A DNA stretch of 9,782 nt, from NCBI GenBank assembly GCA_003158355.1, contig PMIV01000009.1:1-9782 (forward strand), in the 5' to 3' direction. Within the stretch, counting starts at the first letter, position 1; the number at the start of each line of letters is the position of its first letter. The notes under the pieces were generated by a model. That model did not search any database, was not told the origin of the DNA, and saw nothing but the letters and a program-made list of their open reading frames with translations. Position numbers and translations under genes: made by a program. Origin of the DNA: Anaerolineaceae bacterium. GTDB lineage: Bacteria > Chloroflexota > Anaerolineae > Anaerolineales > Anaerolineaceae. Below are positions 1 to 5,343 of this stretch, one piece after another.

Positions 1-1
1 A

Positions 2-148
2 ATCGTGGTGTGCCGCGCGCCTTCTCTGGCCGAACTCCAGGCCTTTTTCGAGAACGACCCTTACAATTTAGCCGGAATGACAGATTACCGTTTTAAAGAA
101 TTTGAACCCGTCAAGCGCGCTCCCTTCATCGAAAGCTGGTTTGAATAA
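2..148 (+). CDS. YciI-like protein, C-terminal end (partial)
   Basis: An open frame enters from the left edge and stops at TAA 146-148, giving the last 48 residues of a protein. The order 'SLAELQAFFENDP', then 'YRFKEFEPVKR' and a final 'ESWFE', matches the end of the YciI/YCII-related family, small ferredoxin-like fold proteins of about 90-100 residues. The acidic-proline 'NDP' element is the usual one in this family. The biochemical role of most YciI-like proteins is not established, although some are fused to or act near dehalogenase or catabolic enzymes. The codons are GC-rich, like those of the next gene and unlike the island further right. The start lies outside the window. The family call is moderately sure. 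Confidence 0.7.
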   Translation: MVVCRAPSLAELQAFFENDPYNLAGMTDYRFKEFEPVKRAPFIESWFE

Positions 149-167
149 GTTTCCTCTTTCAGTCATC

Positions 168-173
168 AGGAGA
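168..173 (+). promoter_or_regulatory. Ribosome binding site of the DUF4342 gene
   Basis: AGGAGA lies five bases before the ATG at 179 and fixes that start. The site is only 20 nt after the stop of the YciI-like gene, so the two genes may be cotranscribed. Confidence 0.65.
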
Positions 174-178
174 ACCCC

Positions 179-433
179 ATGACCTCAGAAAATACACATT
201 ACGAAGAATTCCGTGTGGATGGTGAATCGCTGATCGCCAAGATTAAAGAGATCATCCATGAAGGCACCGTGCGCCGCATCATCATCAAAGACGACAAAGG
301 CAATACCTATATCGAGATCCCGCTGACGGTCGGCGTGGTGGGCGTGATGCTCATCCCCGTCTGGGCCGCGGTTGGCGCCATTGCCGCGCTGGCCTCCAAC
401 TTCACCATCGGCGTGGAGAAGGCCGACTCTTAA
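179..433 (+). CDS. DUF4342 domain-containing small protein
   Basis: This is a complete 84-residue protein of the DUF4342 type. Residues 10-30 form a predicted helix (FRVDGESLIAKIKEIIHEG). It is followed by a beta hairpin with 'VRRIIIKDDKGNTYIEIPLTVG', the family's most recognisable part. A hydrophobic stretch at about residues 50-75, rich in Gly, Ala and Val, could insert in a membrane. Some DUF4342 members carry a UBA-like N-terminal helix, and their function is unknown. The start is supported by AGGAGA five bases upstream. The gene follows the YciI-like gene after 30 nt on the same strand. GC content is high, as in the left flank. I am confident of the family but not of any role. Confidence 0.8.
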   Translation: MTSENTHYEEFRVDGESLIAKIKEIIHEGTVRRIIIKDDKGNTYIEIPLTVGVVGVMLIPVWAAVGAIAALASNFTIGVEKADS

Positions 434-503
434 GGCATTTCAGTGATCGCGTTGAGCTTGCTCCAATTGGATTCGCCCCATTGGACGCGCAGCCGCGCAC
501 TCG

Positions 504-512
504 TGGTAAAAT
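504..512 (+). promoter_or_regulatory. Possible extended -10 element for tRNA-Arg
   Basis: TGGTAAAAT has the TGn spacing of an extended -10 box and sits 25 nt before the tRNA 5' end. There is no good -35 at 17 bp; TTGGAC at 481-486 is 20 bp away, which is too far. This is a weak prediction. Confidence 0.3.
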
Positions 513-536
513 AACAACGCTTTGCCTGATGGACAT

Positions 537-608
537 GTCCTCGTGGCGCAATGGATAGCGTACCGGCCTCCGAAGCCGTTGGTGTGGGTTCGAATCCCAC
601 CGAGGACA
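537..608 (+). tRNA. trnR: tRNA-Arg, anticodon CCG
   Basis: A full cloverleaf can be drawn. The acceptor arm is GTCCTCG (537-543) paired perfectly with CGAGGAC (601-607), with discriminator A608. The D-stem is GCGC 546-549 with GCGT 558-561. The anticodon stem is 563-567 with 575-579, and the loop CTCCGAA places CCG at 570-572. The T-arm is GTGGG, TTCGAAT loop, CCCAC. The 27:43 position is a C-T mismatch at the base of the anticodon stem, a small irregularity. CCA is not encoded. The anticodon reads CGG, so the tRNA is an arginine acceptor. It lies at the left border of the accessory region, and tRNA genes of this kind are common integration targets. Confidence 0.95.
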
Positions 609-650
609 CTCCGTTTTTCAGACGATTATTTACTCATAATTCAACGATCA

Positions 651-675
651 ACCTCCTGCTTTGCGGGAGGTTTTT
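651..675 (+). terminator. Intrinsic terminator after tRNA-Arg
   Basis: A 9-bp stem, ACCTCCTGC paired with GCGGGAGGT (one T-G pair), closes a TTT loop and runs straight into a short T tract ending at 675. It is 43 nt after the tRNA and in the right orientation to end its transcript. Confidence 0.75.
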
Positions 676-1243
676 GCGTTATTGAGCCATACCCTGACTC
701 GTTTTTGATTAATATCGAAAACGAATCGAAACGAATAGGGCATGTTTGGAAAACCTTTATCCACTAAGGTATGTCCACCAATTTCACGAATTTTAAACCG
801 CTAATTGACAGAATGATATCTACCAGGAAAAACATGTTCACGCGGCTCCGATAATACTGAGGCAGTCAAACACCAGGTGCGGAGAAAAAAATAAAAACTA
901 GTATTGGCTCCTAAAATTCTCAGGGCAGGACTCAATAATGTTGTAACAATCCTGATTTATGGATACAAATCGGCTCGTTCCGTAAAAACGCTCTTCGGTG
1001 AATCCATTGGAGTGTGTTGGGGATCGCTTCGTCACTTTGTTCCTCGATGACAGACTAAAAGATCCTTTTTTATCTCCGTGAGTAATTATTTTTGTAATAT
1101 AGTACTTTTGTTCTATTTTGTCAATAGATAAAAGACTCTTGTTTTAATGTCCAGAATTTATTCTTTTCGCAAATTCAGGATCTATCGTTCGGATAGCAGC
1201 GAATTTGTTAGCCCCACTTTTAGAACAGGCAGGTCTTGCCCAA
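676..1243. other. Gene-poor stretch with no supported coding region
   Basis: I see no convincing gene here. Both strands are full of stops, and the ORF that spans 522-767 merely reads through the tRNA. Two items can be pointed out: a degraded copy of a palindromic intergenic repeat at 1020-1053, and nested inverted repeats at 1171-1206 (outer arms CAAATTC/GAATTTG, inner arms CTATC/GATAG). The stretch is the left edge of the accessory region. Confidence 0.5.
1020..1053. repeat. Degenerate copy of a widespread palindromic intergenic repeat
   Basis: The segment contains GCTTCGTC, CTTTGTTCCTCG and ATGACAG in the order seen in a repeat class I know from many bacterial genomes. That class reads roughly GATTGCTTCGTC, then CGCTTCGCTCCTCG, then CAATGACA. 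Here the second half has lost several bases and the palindrome is impaired, so it looks like an old copy. The match is from memory, not from a search. Confidence 0.4.
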
Positions 1244-1273
1244 TTATTTGCCTGAATTTCGTTCAGGAGACAT
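1244..1273 (-). pseudogene. Possible remnant of a HepT (HEPN) toxin start
   Basis: Within the last codons of the MNT gene an ATG at 1273-1271 opens a nine-codon frame, MSPERNSGK, ending at TAA 1246-1244. HepT genes commonly overlap the end of mntA and often begin with M-S/P-x-E-R, so this could be the surviving first codons of the toxin gene, cut at about 1250-1260. The evidence is very short and could be chance. Confidence 0.25.
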
Positions 1274-1556
1274 AGACCACTTCTTTATAAATATTTTCAC
1301 GCATTTCCGGGCGGATGGCGTCGGTTGTGACCAGGTCCACACGACAGTTCACGAGGCTTTCAAGGTAATATTTCAGGCGGATAAACTCAAACAGGCCAAC
1401 CAAGTGGTCAAATTCCACCAGAACGTCAAGATCGCTGGCTGAAGTATTTTCGCCGCGTGCAACCGAGCCAAAAACAGCCAGTGACTCGACTCCGCGCTGG
1501 CGCAAGTCAGCCTGGTGAGCTCGTAATAACCTTAAAGCTGATTCAAGTTGCATCAT
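1263..1556 (-). CDS. MNT-type nucleotidyltransferase domain protein (MntA-like antitoxin)
   Basis: This 97-residue protein is a minimal nucleotidyltransferase. Residues 29-35 carry the FGSVARG signature, residues 41-44 the SDLD pair of metal-binding aspartates, and D74 in 'CRVDLV' is the third acidic residue, so the active site is complete. Family knowledge: such MNT proteins are usually paired with a HEPN ribonuclease (HepT, DUF86) and neutralise it by adding AMP groups near its active site. Here no HepT gene follows. Just downstream a second ATG at 1273, overlapping the end of this gene, opens a frame starting MSPER and stopping after nine codons, which may be the stump of the partner. Either of the two leading methionines could be the start, and neither has a clear ribosome binding site. 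The family call is strong; activity in the absence of a toxin is unknown. Confidence 0.85.
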   Translation of the reverse strand: MMQLESALRLLRAHQADLRQRGVESLAVFGSVARGENTSASDLDVLVEFDHLVGLFEFIRLKYYLESLVNCRVDLVTTDAIRPEMRENIYKEVVYVS

Positions 1557-1632
1557 AAGTTAAGTATACTATGCTGTTTCAAAGTGAAGAAATTATTAAA
1601 AAAACAATTTTATGGGTTACATATTTGATTCA

Positions 1633-1650
1633 ATTTGATGTTTATCAAAT
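1633..1650 (-). terminator. AT-rich hairpin after the AbiEii-like gene
   Basis: ATTTGAT and ATCAAAT form a perfect 7-bp stem around GTTT, 15 nt beyond the stop of the AbiEii-like gene. The stem has little GC and no strong T tract on the minus strand, so termination is only a possibility. Confidence 0.25.
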
Positions 1651-1664
1651 TTTCTTGTTAAATG

Positions 1665-2303
1665 CTAGAGGAGATCAATTGATTTCACCGCAGAAACCAG
1701 CTCTTCTTTCACCTGGTTCCAGGAAACCTCTATGTGCATTCTTGGCATAGGCTGATCGTCTGCATCGGTAAAATAAACCAGGGATTTGAGGATATGCGCT
1801 TCGCTGTAATTACTTTTGGCATATTTTTTTTGCGTGTAAGTTAAAAGTGTTTCCAAGGAGTATATTTTAAGGAGAAAATAAATATCAATAAAATCTTTTT
1901 TGTAACCTCTCATGCCAACAGTCTGCAATTTTGTACAGGCAATATCGATCACTGAACTTATTTGAATTCCCTGCAAATCAATGAGGGGTTCTATCATGGG
2001 GTACGGATAGGCTAAGAACTGGAGTTTTACACCATTCAGAAAGGTGTTTACTGTCCCGTTGGCTAATTCAGTTTGCGATAGGGTACCCAGGAGATTCACC
2101 TGCTGTTCAACCTCTTGCGGCTGAAAGGTTTGTTCACTAAAAAAATCTAAATCTTCTGATTCCCGATGACCAAGCTGTAGGGATAAAGCTGTACCGCCGG
2201 AAAGATAGAATTGGGTCAAAAATTCAGGCTTTTTTTCTTCAAACAGATGTAATAAATGAGCAGTATGAGCAGGTAAGGTTTGAGGAAAAAAGGTCGAATT
2301 CAT
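1665..2303 (-). CDS. AbiEii/AbiGii-type nucleotidyltransferase (toxin family)
   Basis: This 212-residue protein fits the AbiEii/AbiGii nucleotidyltransferase family (DUF1814). Residues 33-40 (YLSGGTAL) form the GG-T/S nucleotide-binding signature. D51 and D53 in 'ESEDLDFF' are the metal-binding pair. K125 in 'IACTKLQTV' and the 'RGYKKDFIDIYFLL' stretch at 132-145 are the later family motifs. Known members such as AbiEii are toxins in bicistronic systems that block growth, in studied cases by modifying tRNA, and can give abortive phage resistance. The gene begins with ATGA overlapping the stop of the upstream small gene by 4 bp and has no good ribosome binding site of its own, so translation is probably coupled. 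The partner is not a canonical AbiEi. The catalytic motifs look intact. Confidence 0.85.
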   Translation of the reverse strand: MNSTFFPQTLPAHTAHLLHLFEEKKPEFLTQFYLSGGTALSLQLGHRESEDLDFFSEQTFQPQEVEQQVNLLGTLSQTELANGTVNTFLNGVKLQFLAYPYPMIEPLIDLQGIQISSVIDIACTKLQTVGMRGYKKDFIDIYFLLKIYSLETLLTYTQKKYAKSNYSEAHILKSLVYFTDADDQPMPRMHIEVSWNQVKEELVSAVKSIDLL

Positions 2304-2521
2304 GATAAGTAAATTTTCCAGAAATTACTTGATTTGGGCTGCAAATTCAATTCAGGAAGTAATTTTTGCACTTCACTTTTGGATACTTGAGTGAAAAGCC
2401 AACGCCAGGAAGCCAGATCACCTTTCTCGAGAAGGGTCTGAATAATATATTTCTTGTGTTTCTCCCAGGAGAGATCAGAAAGATCATCGCCCCAGAAGTA
2501 TTTTTTGGCGTTATCAGGCAT
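2300..2521 (-). CDS. Small DUF6922-like partner of the AbiEii-type protein
   Basis: This is a 73-residue protein starting at the ATG 2521-2519. A GTG at 2530 is in frame, but the purine-rich AAAGAG element suits the ATG better. It contains 'FWGDDLSDLSWEKHKKYIIQTLLEKGDLASWRWLF' (spanning residues about 9-43), then 'KSEVQKLLPE' and 'SSNFWKIYL' at the end. This pattern of W, H, YII, LE-GD and NFW matches the small DUF6922-like proteins found directly upstream of AbiEii-family genes. The proposed role, antitoxin or regulator of the nucleotidyltransferase, is inferred only from position and size. The protein lacks the N-terminal winged-helix of AbiEi. Its last base pairs overlap the AbiEii-like start (ATGA). 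The domain assignment is from memory. Confidence 0.7.
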   Translation of the reverse strand: MPDNAKKYFWGDDLSDLSWEKHKKYIIQTLLEKGDLASWRWLFTQVSKSEVQKLLPELNLQPKSSNFWKIYLS

Positions 2522-2536
2522 AATTATCACTCTTTA

Positions 2537-2545
2537 ATTATACCA
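2537..2545 (-). promoter_or_regulatory. Extended -10 promoter element of the AbiEii-type operon
   Basis: On the minus strand TGGTATAAT gives a perfect -10 with a TGn extension, 15 nt before the ATG at 2521. No consensus -35 is visible at 16-18 bp, which extended -10 promoters tolerate. If used, the 5' leader would be under 15 nt. Confidence 0.5.
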
Positions 2546-2652
2546 TTCAGCATTTCTCAATATGGAAAAAGTAAAGGCTTTGGAAATGGTGCGGTGCTTG
2601 TATGCGACCTTTACGAATTATTGAGACACTCATTGGGTGAATTATGTTTAAA

Positions 2653-2684
2653 TTGGTGCGTTCAAAAGCGAACGCACTTACAAG
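2653..2684. repeat. Hairpin repeat, copy 1
   Basis: GTGCGTTC (2656-2663) and GAACGCAC (2670-2677) form a perfect 8-bp stem around the loop AAAAGC, followed by TTACAAG. A second copy near 5017 has the same loop and the same TACAAG tail, but with the stem pair G-C replaced by A-T. The form resembles short palindromic intergenic repeats that read GGTG...CACCCTAC in other genomes. Confidence 0.7.
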
Positions 2685-2778
2685 CTGTTTGGAGAATATT
2701 ATCCGTTATTCTCAACCAATGGGTTACACACATAATTCAAGTAATTGCTTTTTTTACGTGCAGACTTTGGAAATAGTA

Positions 2779-2806
2779 TAGTGCCCCCGATGAGACCGGG
2801 GCACTA
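2779..2806 (-). terminator. Hairpin after the SDR gene, possible terminator
   Basis: TAGTGCCCC (2779-2787) pairs perfectly with GGGGCACTA (2798-2806), a GC-rich 9-bp stem with a 10-nt loop, 31 nt past the stop of the SDR gene. On the minus strand it is followed by TACTATTTCC rather than a clean T run. Termination is likely but the hairpin is not textbook. Confidence 0.5.
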
Positions 2807-2837
2807 CACCCTATATGCTGGCTGCGCAAATATCTAT

Positions 2838-3692
2838 TTACGCGGATACCAACCCGGTCAGTTGGGCACTGACCTCCCACAGGCGCTGTTGGGCAGCTTC
2901 ATCGTATGAGACAGGCGAGGATGGAATCGGTTCGCGTTTATACCAATATTTGCCGGTAATCCCCTCCACCTCAGGGGACGAAGCCAAATAGACGACGGTG
3001 TCTGCGCCCTTCTCAGGCGTGAGCGCAAACAGGTGTAAAAACCGCGCCACCAAACGCAACAGCCCGCCGTTATTCTCGCCAAAGCCGGTCGCCACCACTC
3101 CAGGGCGTGAGGCGTTGACCGTCACGCCGCTGCCCGCCAACCGCCGCGCCAATGCATAAGTGAACAACACGTTTGCCAGCTTCGATTGCCCGTAGGCTTG
3201 ATTGCCACCGTAATTCTTCTGGCTCTGCAAATCGTCAAAATCGATGACTGCCCCTACATGTACGCCGGACGAAACGTTGACAATCCGCGCGGGGGCGCTG
3301 GCCTTCAACTGGTTGAGCAGCAAATTAGTTAGCAGAAAGTAGGCTAAATGGTTGAAGGCGAAGGTGTGTTCGTAGCCGTCCACCGTCAATTTGCGGCTGG
3401 CAAATACGCCACCGGCGTTGTTGATCAACACGTCAAGCCGTGTGTATTTTTGGCTAAACTCGGCTGCAAGGCGCCGGACATCGGCCATCGAGGATAAATC
3501 CGCGATCAGCCCATTCACTAGCGGGTTACCGCTCTGCGCCTTGATTTCATCCACGGTCTGTGCGGTTTTGGCCGGGTTGCGGCCCACGATCACCATGGTT
3601 GCGCCTTGCTTCGCCAGTTGCAGGGCAGCCGCTCTGCCGATGCCGTTAGTCGCACCGGTAATCAGTACTGTCTTTCCAAGTAGTTCGTTCAT
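2838..3692 (-). CDS. Short-chain dehydrogenase/reductase (retinol dehydrogenase-like SDR)
   Basis: The product has 284 residues and is a classical SDR that should reduce or oxidise a carbonyl/alcohol substrate with NAD(P)H in the cytoplasm. The TGATNGIG cofactor loop is at residues 12-19, R38 after the second strand suggests NADP preference, NNAG is at 91-94, N114 is in the active site, the catalytic serine is at 141/142 and Y167-x-x-x-K171 is complete. The order 'RIVNVSSGVH' then 'YGQSKLANVLF' is that of the retinol dehydrogenase/WWOX-like SDR group, whose bacterial members have broad or unknown substrates. The start at 3692 is fixed by AGGAGT seven bases upstream (3699-3704); a longer in-frame reading to 3875 is not supported. 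The ATG overlaps the stop of the broken membrane-protein gene by 4 bp, and a TetR regulator lies divergently upstream. Confidence 0.9.
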   Translation of the reverse strand: MNELLGKTVLITGATNGIGRAAALQLAKQGATMVIVGRNPAKTAQTVDEIKAQSGNPLVNGLIADLSSMADVRRLAAEFSQKYTRLDVLINNAGGVFASRKLTVDGYEHTFAFNHLAYFLLTNLLLNQLKASAPARIVNVSSGVHVGAVIDFDDLQSQKNYGGNQAYGQSKLANVLFTYALARRLAGSGVTVNASRPGVVATGFGENNGGLLRLVARFLHLFALTPEKGADTVVYLASSPEVEGITGKYWYKREPIPSSPVSYDEAAQQRLWEVSAQLTGLVSA

Positions 3693-4087
3693 TTTAAAAC
3701 TCCTTTGTGAATCACTGTAACCAAAATGATGACGCTCGATGCCATCATTGTGAAGATAGCGACCAATCCAACGGCGATAGTTATCGTGCGAGTGCCAGAG
3801 TATGTCCGCTTTATCGGCAATGGTCGCATTGGTAGTTTGCGTGATTATGTTGAATATGGGTCCGAAAGCAAGCATGCCGCTGAGTACCCCAGCTTACAGC
3901 CGATATCTATTTGAAACCGATAGGTTACCGAGCCGTGCACAAGTAAGAAAAAGAACGTTATGAGGGTTATGAAGATTACTAATATAAAGGGTGGAAAGAA
4001 GTTCGGAAAGTTACCTCGCATCAAGAGAGCAATTGCAAAGACTGCCGCGAAAATCCATAGTTGAGTATTGTTCATCCTTTTTTTCAT
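3689..4087 (-). pseudogene. Small multi-TM membrane protein gene, frameshifted
   Basis: Translation from ATG 4087 gives hydrophobic segments (LWIFAAVFAIALL, then FILVIFITLITFFFLLVHG), but the frame stops at 3845 after a stretch that no longer looks membrane-like. The neighbouring frame just below 3893 is again hydrophobic (GVLSGMLAFGPIFNII). Below about 3810 the first frame resumes with 'AVGLVAIFTMMASSVIILVTVIHKGVLK' and a TGA at 3691-3689. That TGA overlaps the SDR start as ATGA, the usual arrangement of coupled genes. Two opposite single-base indels would therefore restore a protein of about 130 residues with four membrane helices. One indel probably lies in the GGGG run near 3886-3889, where one extra G joins the frames. 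The cause could be real decay or a sequencing error. I do not recognise the family. The shared promoter with the TetR gene suggests it belongs to the TetR-controlled operon. Confidence 0.6.
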
Positions 4088-4109
4088 CGTAATTTTTCCT
4101 TTAGTAGAT

Positions 4110-4138
4110 ATTTAACTCGGTTTATTTACTTGTGTAAA
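4110..4138 (-). promoter_or_regulatory. Promoter of the membrane-protein/SDR operon
   Basis: On the minus strand TTTACA (4138-4133) and TTAAAT (4115-4110) are 17 bp apart, a good sigma-70-like pair. The -35 box overlaps the left TetR-type palindrome. An AAAGGA ribosome binding site follows before the ATG at 4087. Confidence 0.5.
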
Positions 4139-4156
4139 TATTTTTACATATGTATA
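4123..4156. promoter_or_regulatory. Tandem palindromes, probable TetR operators
   Basis: The perfect inverted repeat TATTTAC-TTGT-GTAAATA occupies 4123-4140. A second site with the same plan, TTTAC-ATAT-GTATA (one arm mismatch), occupies 4143-4156. Their centres are 18 bp apart. Both lie in the gap between the divergent tetR-like gene and the SDR operon and cover the core elements of both predicted promoters. They are the natural binding site for the adjacent TetR protein; this is inferred from layout. Confidence 0.6.
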
Positions 4157-4158
4157 AT
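4130..4158 (+). promoter_or_regulatory. Promoter of the TetR-family gene
   Basis: TTGTGT (4130-4135) and a perfect TATAAT (4153-4158) are separated by exactly 17 bp. Both palindromes overlap this promoter, so autorepression is expected. Confidence 0.6.
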
Positions 4159-4215
4159 AACAATATAGAAAAAGCTTGTCAAGCCGACTGATAAATATTT
4201 AACTATCGAGGCATT

Positions 4216-4824
4216 ATGTCAACAATCTCAAGAAAGTTTAGTAAGGATTCAATCCCAAGCACTGATTTAAGAGCGCGGCGCACTCGCAAATGGTTACAGA
4301 ATGCGTTGATTGAGTTAATGAAAGAAAAACCTTTTGAGGACATTCAGATCACCGAAATTGCAGAACGGGCTCAAGTGTCCCGCCCTGCGTTTTATTTGCA
4401 CTTTCGATCCAAGGAAGATTTGCTTCTCAGCCATGTGGATATGATTTTCAATGAATTCCACGAAGAATTATCCATAGAAATCCAGCGAGGCAATATCGAT
4501 CAAAAAGCATCCGCAGTGATGTTTTTTCAATATTGGGAACGATACGCTGACACTTTAAACCTGGTGATTCAAGCGGATACTTCCAACATTCTTTTGGAGC
4601 GCCTGAAAGAGTATGTAGAGATTATGTTGAATGAAAAAATGCCTAAAATGGGAAGTTCCGCCCGGGATCCGCTTCGGGATTATCGAATTGGTTTTATCTC
4701 GGGAGGAGCTTATATGTTATTGACGCAATGGATCTTGCAGAAAATGCCAATTTCAGCCGAAAAGATGGGAATATTATTTTACGAATTAACTTCATCCTGC
4801 GAGAAGAATAAAATGCAGGGTTGA
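4216..4824 (+). CDS. TetR/AcrR-family transcriptional regulator
   Basis: This 202-residue protein has a TetR-type N-terminal DNA-binding domain. Residues 19-36 form helix 1 (LRARRTRKWLQNALIELM), and 'FEDIQITEIAERAQVSRPAFYLHFRSKEDLL' (about 40-70) contains the helix-turn-helix with the family's F/Y-x-x-F-x-S/N-K-E-x-L ending. The C-terminal part (about 80-195) is a helical ligand-binding and dimer domain that does not tell which ligand. Length is typical. The ATG at 4216 has GAGG at 4208-4211. The gene is divergent from the membrane-protein/SDR operon, and paired palindromes sit between them, so it probably represses both itself and that operon. About 15 residues precede the usual TetR N terminus, which is not unusual. 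Confidence 0.9.
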   Translation: MSTISRKFSKDSIPSTDLRARRTRKWLQNALIELMKEKPFEDIQITEIAERAQVSRPAFYLHFRSKEDLLLSHVDMIFNEFHEELSIEIQRGNIDQKASAVMFFQYWERYADTLNLVIQADTSNILLERLKEYVEIMLNEKMPKMGSSARDPLRDYRIGFISGGAYMLLTQWILQKMPISAEKMGILFYELTSSCEKNKMQG

Positions 4825-5011
4825 GCAAAACCCGTTTTCATTTCCAGGTTCGCCGCGCTGAAAATCTCACAACATATTCCATTTTCAAAAACCGAGAAGA
4901 CCAGTTTAGCAGGGTGGGCTCGCATTTGAGTTCACCATTTTGTATTCTGCATACAATTTCCATACCAAAATACATGCGACCCCGAGCAAAAAGTGGCGGA
5001 TATTATTACAG

Positions 5012-5047
5012 AAAATGGTGCATTCAAAAGCGAATGCACCCTACAAG
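5012..5047. repeat. Hairpin repeat, copy 2
   Basis: GGTGCATTC (5017-5025) and GAATGCACC (5032-5040) form a perfect 9-bp stem around AAAAGC, followed by CTACAAG. Copy 1 near 2656 has G-C where this one has A-T in the stem, a compensated change, and the same loop and tail. It lies between the TetR gene and the VapBC-like operon; the rest of 4825-5055 shows no supported gene. Confidence 0.7.
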
Positions 5048-5060
5048 ATAATCAAAATAT

Positions 5061-5089
5061 TTGACTGCCGTACATAGTTGCACTATAAT
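5061..5089 (+). promoter_or_regulatory. Promoter of the RHH/PIN toxin-antitoxin operon
   Basis: TTGACT (5061-5066) and TATAAT (5084-5089) with exactly 17 bp between them make the strongest promoter in the window. The expected transcription start is only about ten bases before the antitoxin ATG. Confidence 0.8.
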
Positions 5090-5098
5090 GTACGGCAG
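5065..5098. promoter_or_regulatory. Perfect 11-bp inverted repeat over the promoter (operator)
   Basis: CTGCCGTACAT (5065-5075) and ATGTACGGCAG (5088-5098) are exact reverse complements with a 12-nt spacer. They start in the -35 box and end beyond the -10 box, where ribbon-helix-helix antitoxins usually bind to repress their own operon. Confidence 0.75.
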
Positions 5099-5106
5099 AG
5101 GCTATT

Positions 5107-5343
5107 ATGGTAAAGACCAAATTAACTGTCCGGGTGGATCAGGACCTGTTGGAAAATTTGAAAAGGTATGCGGCCGCGAATAAAACAACGCTCACCGATC
5201 TGATCGATAGCTATCTGCGCCATATTCCCGCTCAAACCCCATTCGATACTACTCCCATCGTCAGACGCTTGAGCGGAATGTTGTCTGCGGATGTATCTGT
5301 GCAGGATTACAAGAACCATCTGGTAGAAAAATATGGCGAATAA
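5107..5343 (+). CDS. Ribbon-helix-helix antitoxin (DUF6364/VapB-like)
   Basis: This 78-residue protein begins with 'KTKLTVRVDQDLLENLKRYA' (residues 3-22), a beta strand and helix of the ribbon-helix-helix fold, followed by 'NKTTLTDLIDSYLRHI' (25-40), the second helix. The C-terminal part, about 41-78, would wrap around the partner toxin. The family (DUF6364-like) is regularly found in front of PIN-domain toxins. GAGG at 5098-5101 supports the ATG at 5107. The stop overlaps the PIN gene start by 11 bp, showing translational coupling. The promoter is embedded in an 11-bp inverted repeat that the RHH protein is expected to bind, alone or with the toxin. Antitoxin function is inferred from fold, order and operator. 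Confidence 0.85.
   Translation: MVKTKLTVRVDQDLLENLKRYAAANKTTLTDLIDSYLRHIPAQTPFDTTPIVRRLSGMLSADVSVQDYKNHLVEKYGE

Larger units (their letters stand above)
2522..2837. other. Intergenic stretch with three hairpins and no gene
   Basis: No coding frame is supported; the long + frame covering 2366-2776 is largely antisense to the DUF6922-like gene. The stretch holds the AbiEii operon promoter (2537-2545), a hairpin repeat (2656-2677), a second inverted repeat GAGAATA/TATTCTC at 2692-2713, and a strong hairpin at 2779-2806 next to the end of the SDR gene. Confidence 0.5.

Noticed and set aside
522..767. An 81-codon + strand ORF
   Set aside because: It reads straight through the tRNA-Arg gene and its terminator; the codons reflect tRNA sequence, not protein.
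2366..2776. A 136-codon + strand ORF
   Set aside because: Its first part is antisense to the DUF6922-like gene and the rest crosses promoter and hairpin elements; it has no ribosome binding site or family resemblance.
3693..3875. N-terminal extension of the SDR to 345 residues
   Set aside because: The SDR fold begins at MNELLGK with AGGAGT just upstream; the extension is a mix of decayed membrane-protein codons and out-of-frame sequence.
3845..4087. Carotenoid biosynthesis (DUF422) membrane protein
   Set aside because: The 'LVHGS' stretch recalls that family, but the reconstructed product is about 130 residues, about half the usual length, and later motifs are absent.
4821..5051. A 76-codon + strand ORF after the TetR gene
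   Set aside because: No family resemblance, no ribosome binding site of note, and it runs through the hairpin repeat.
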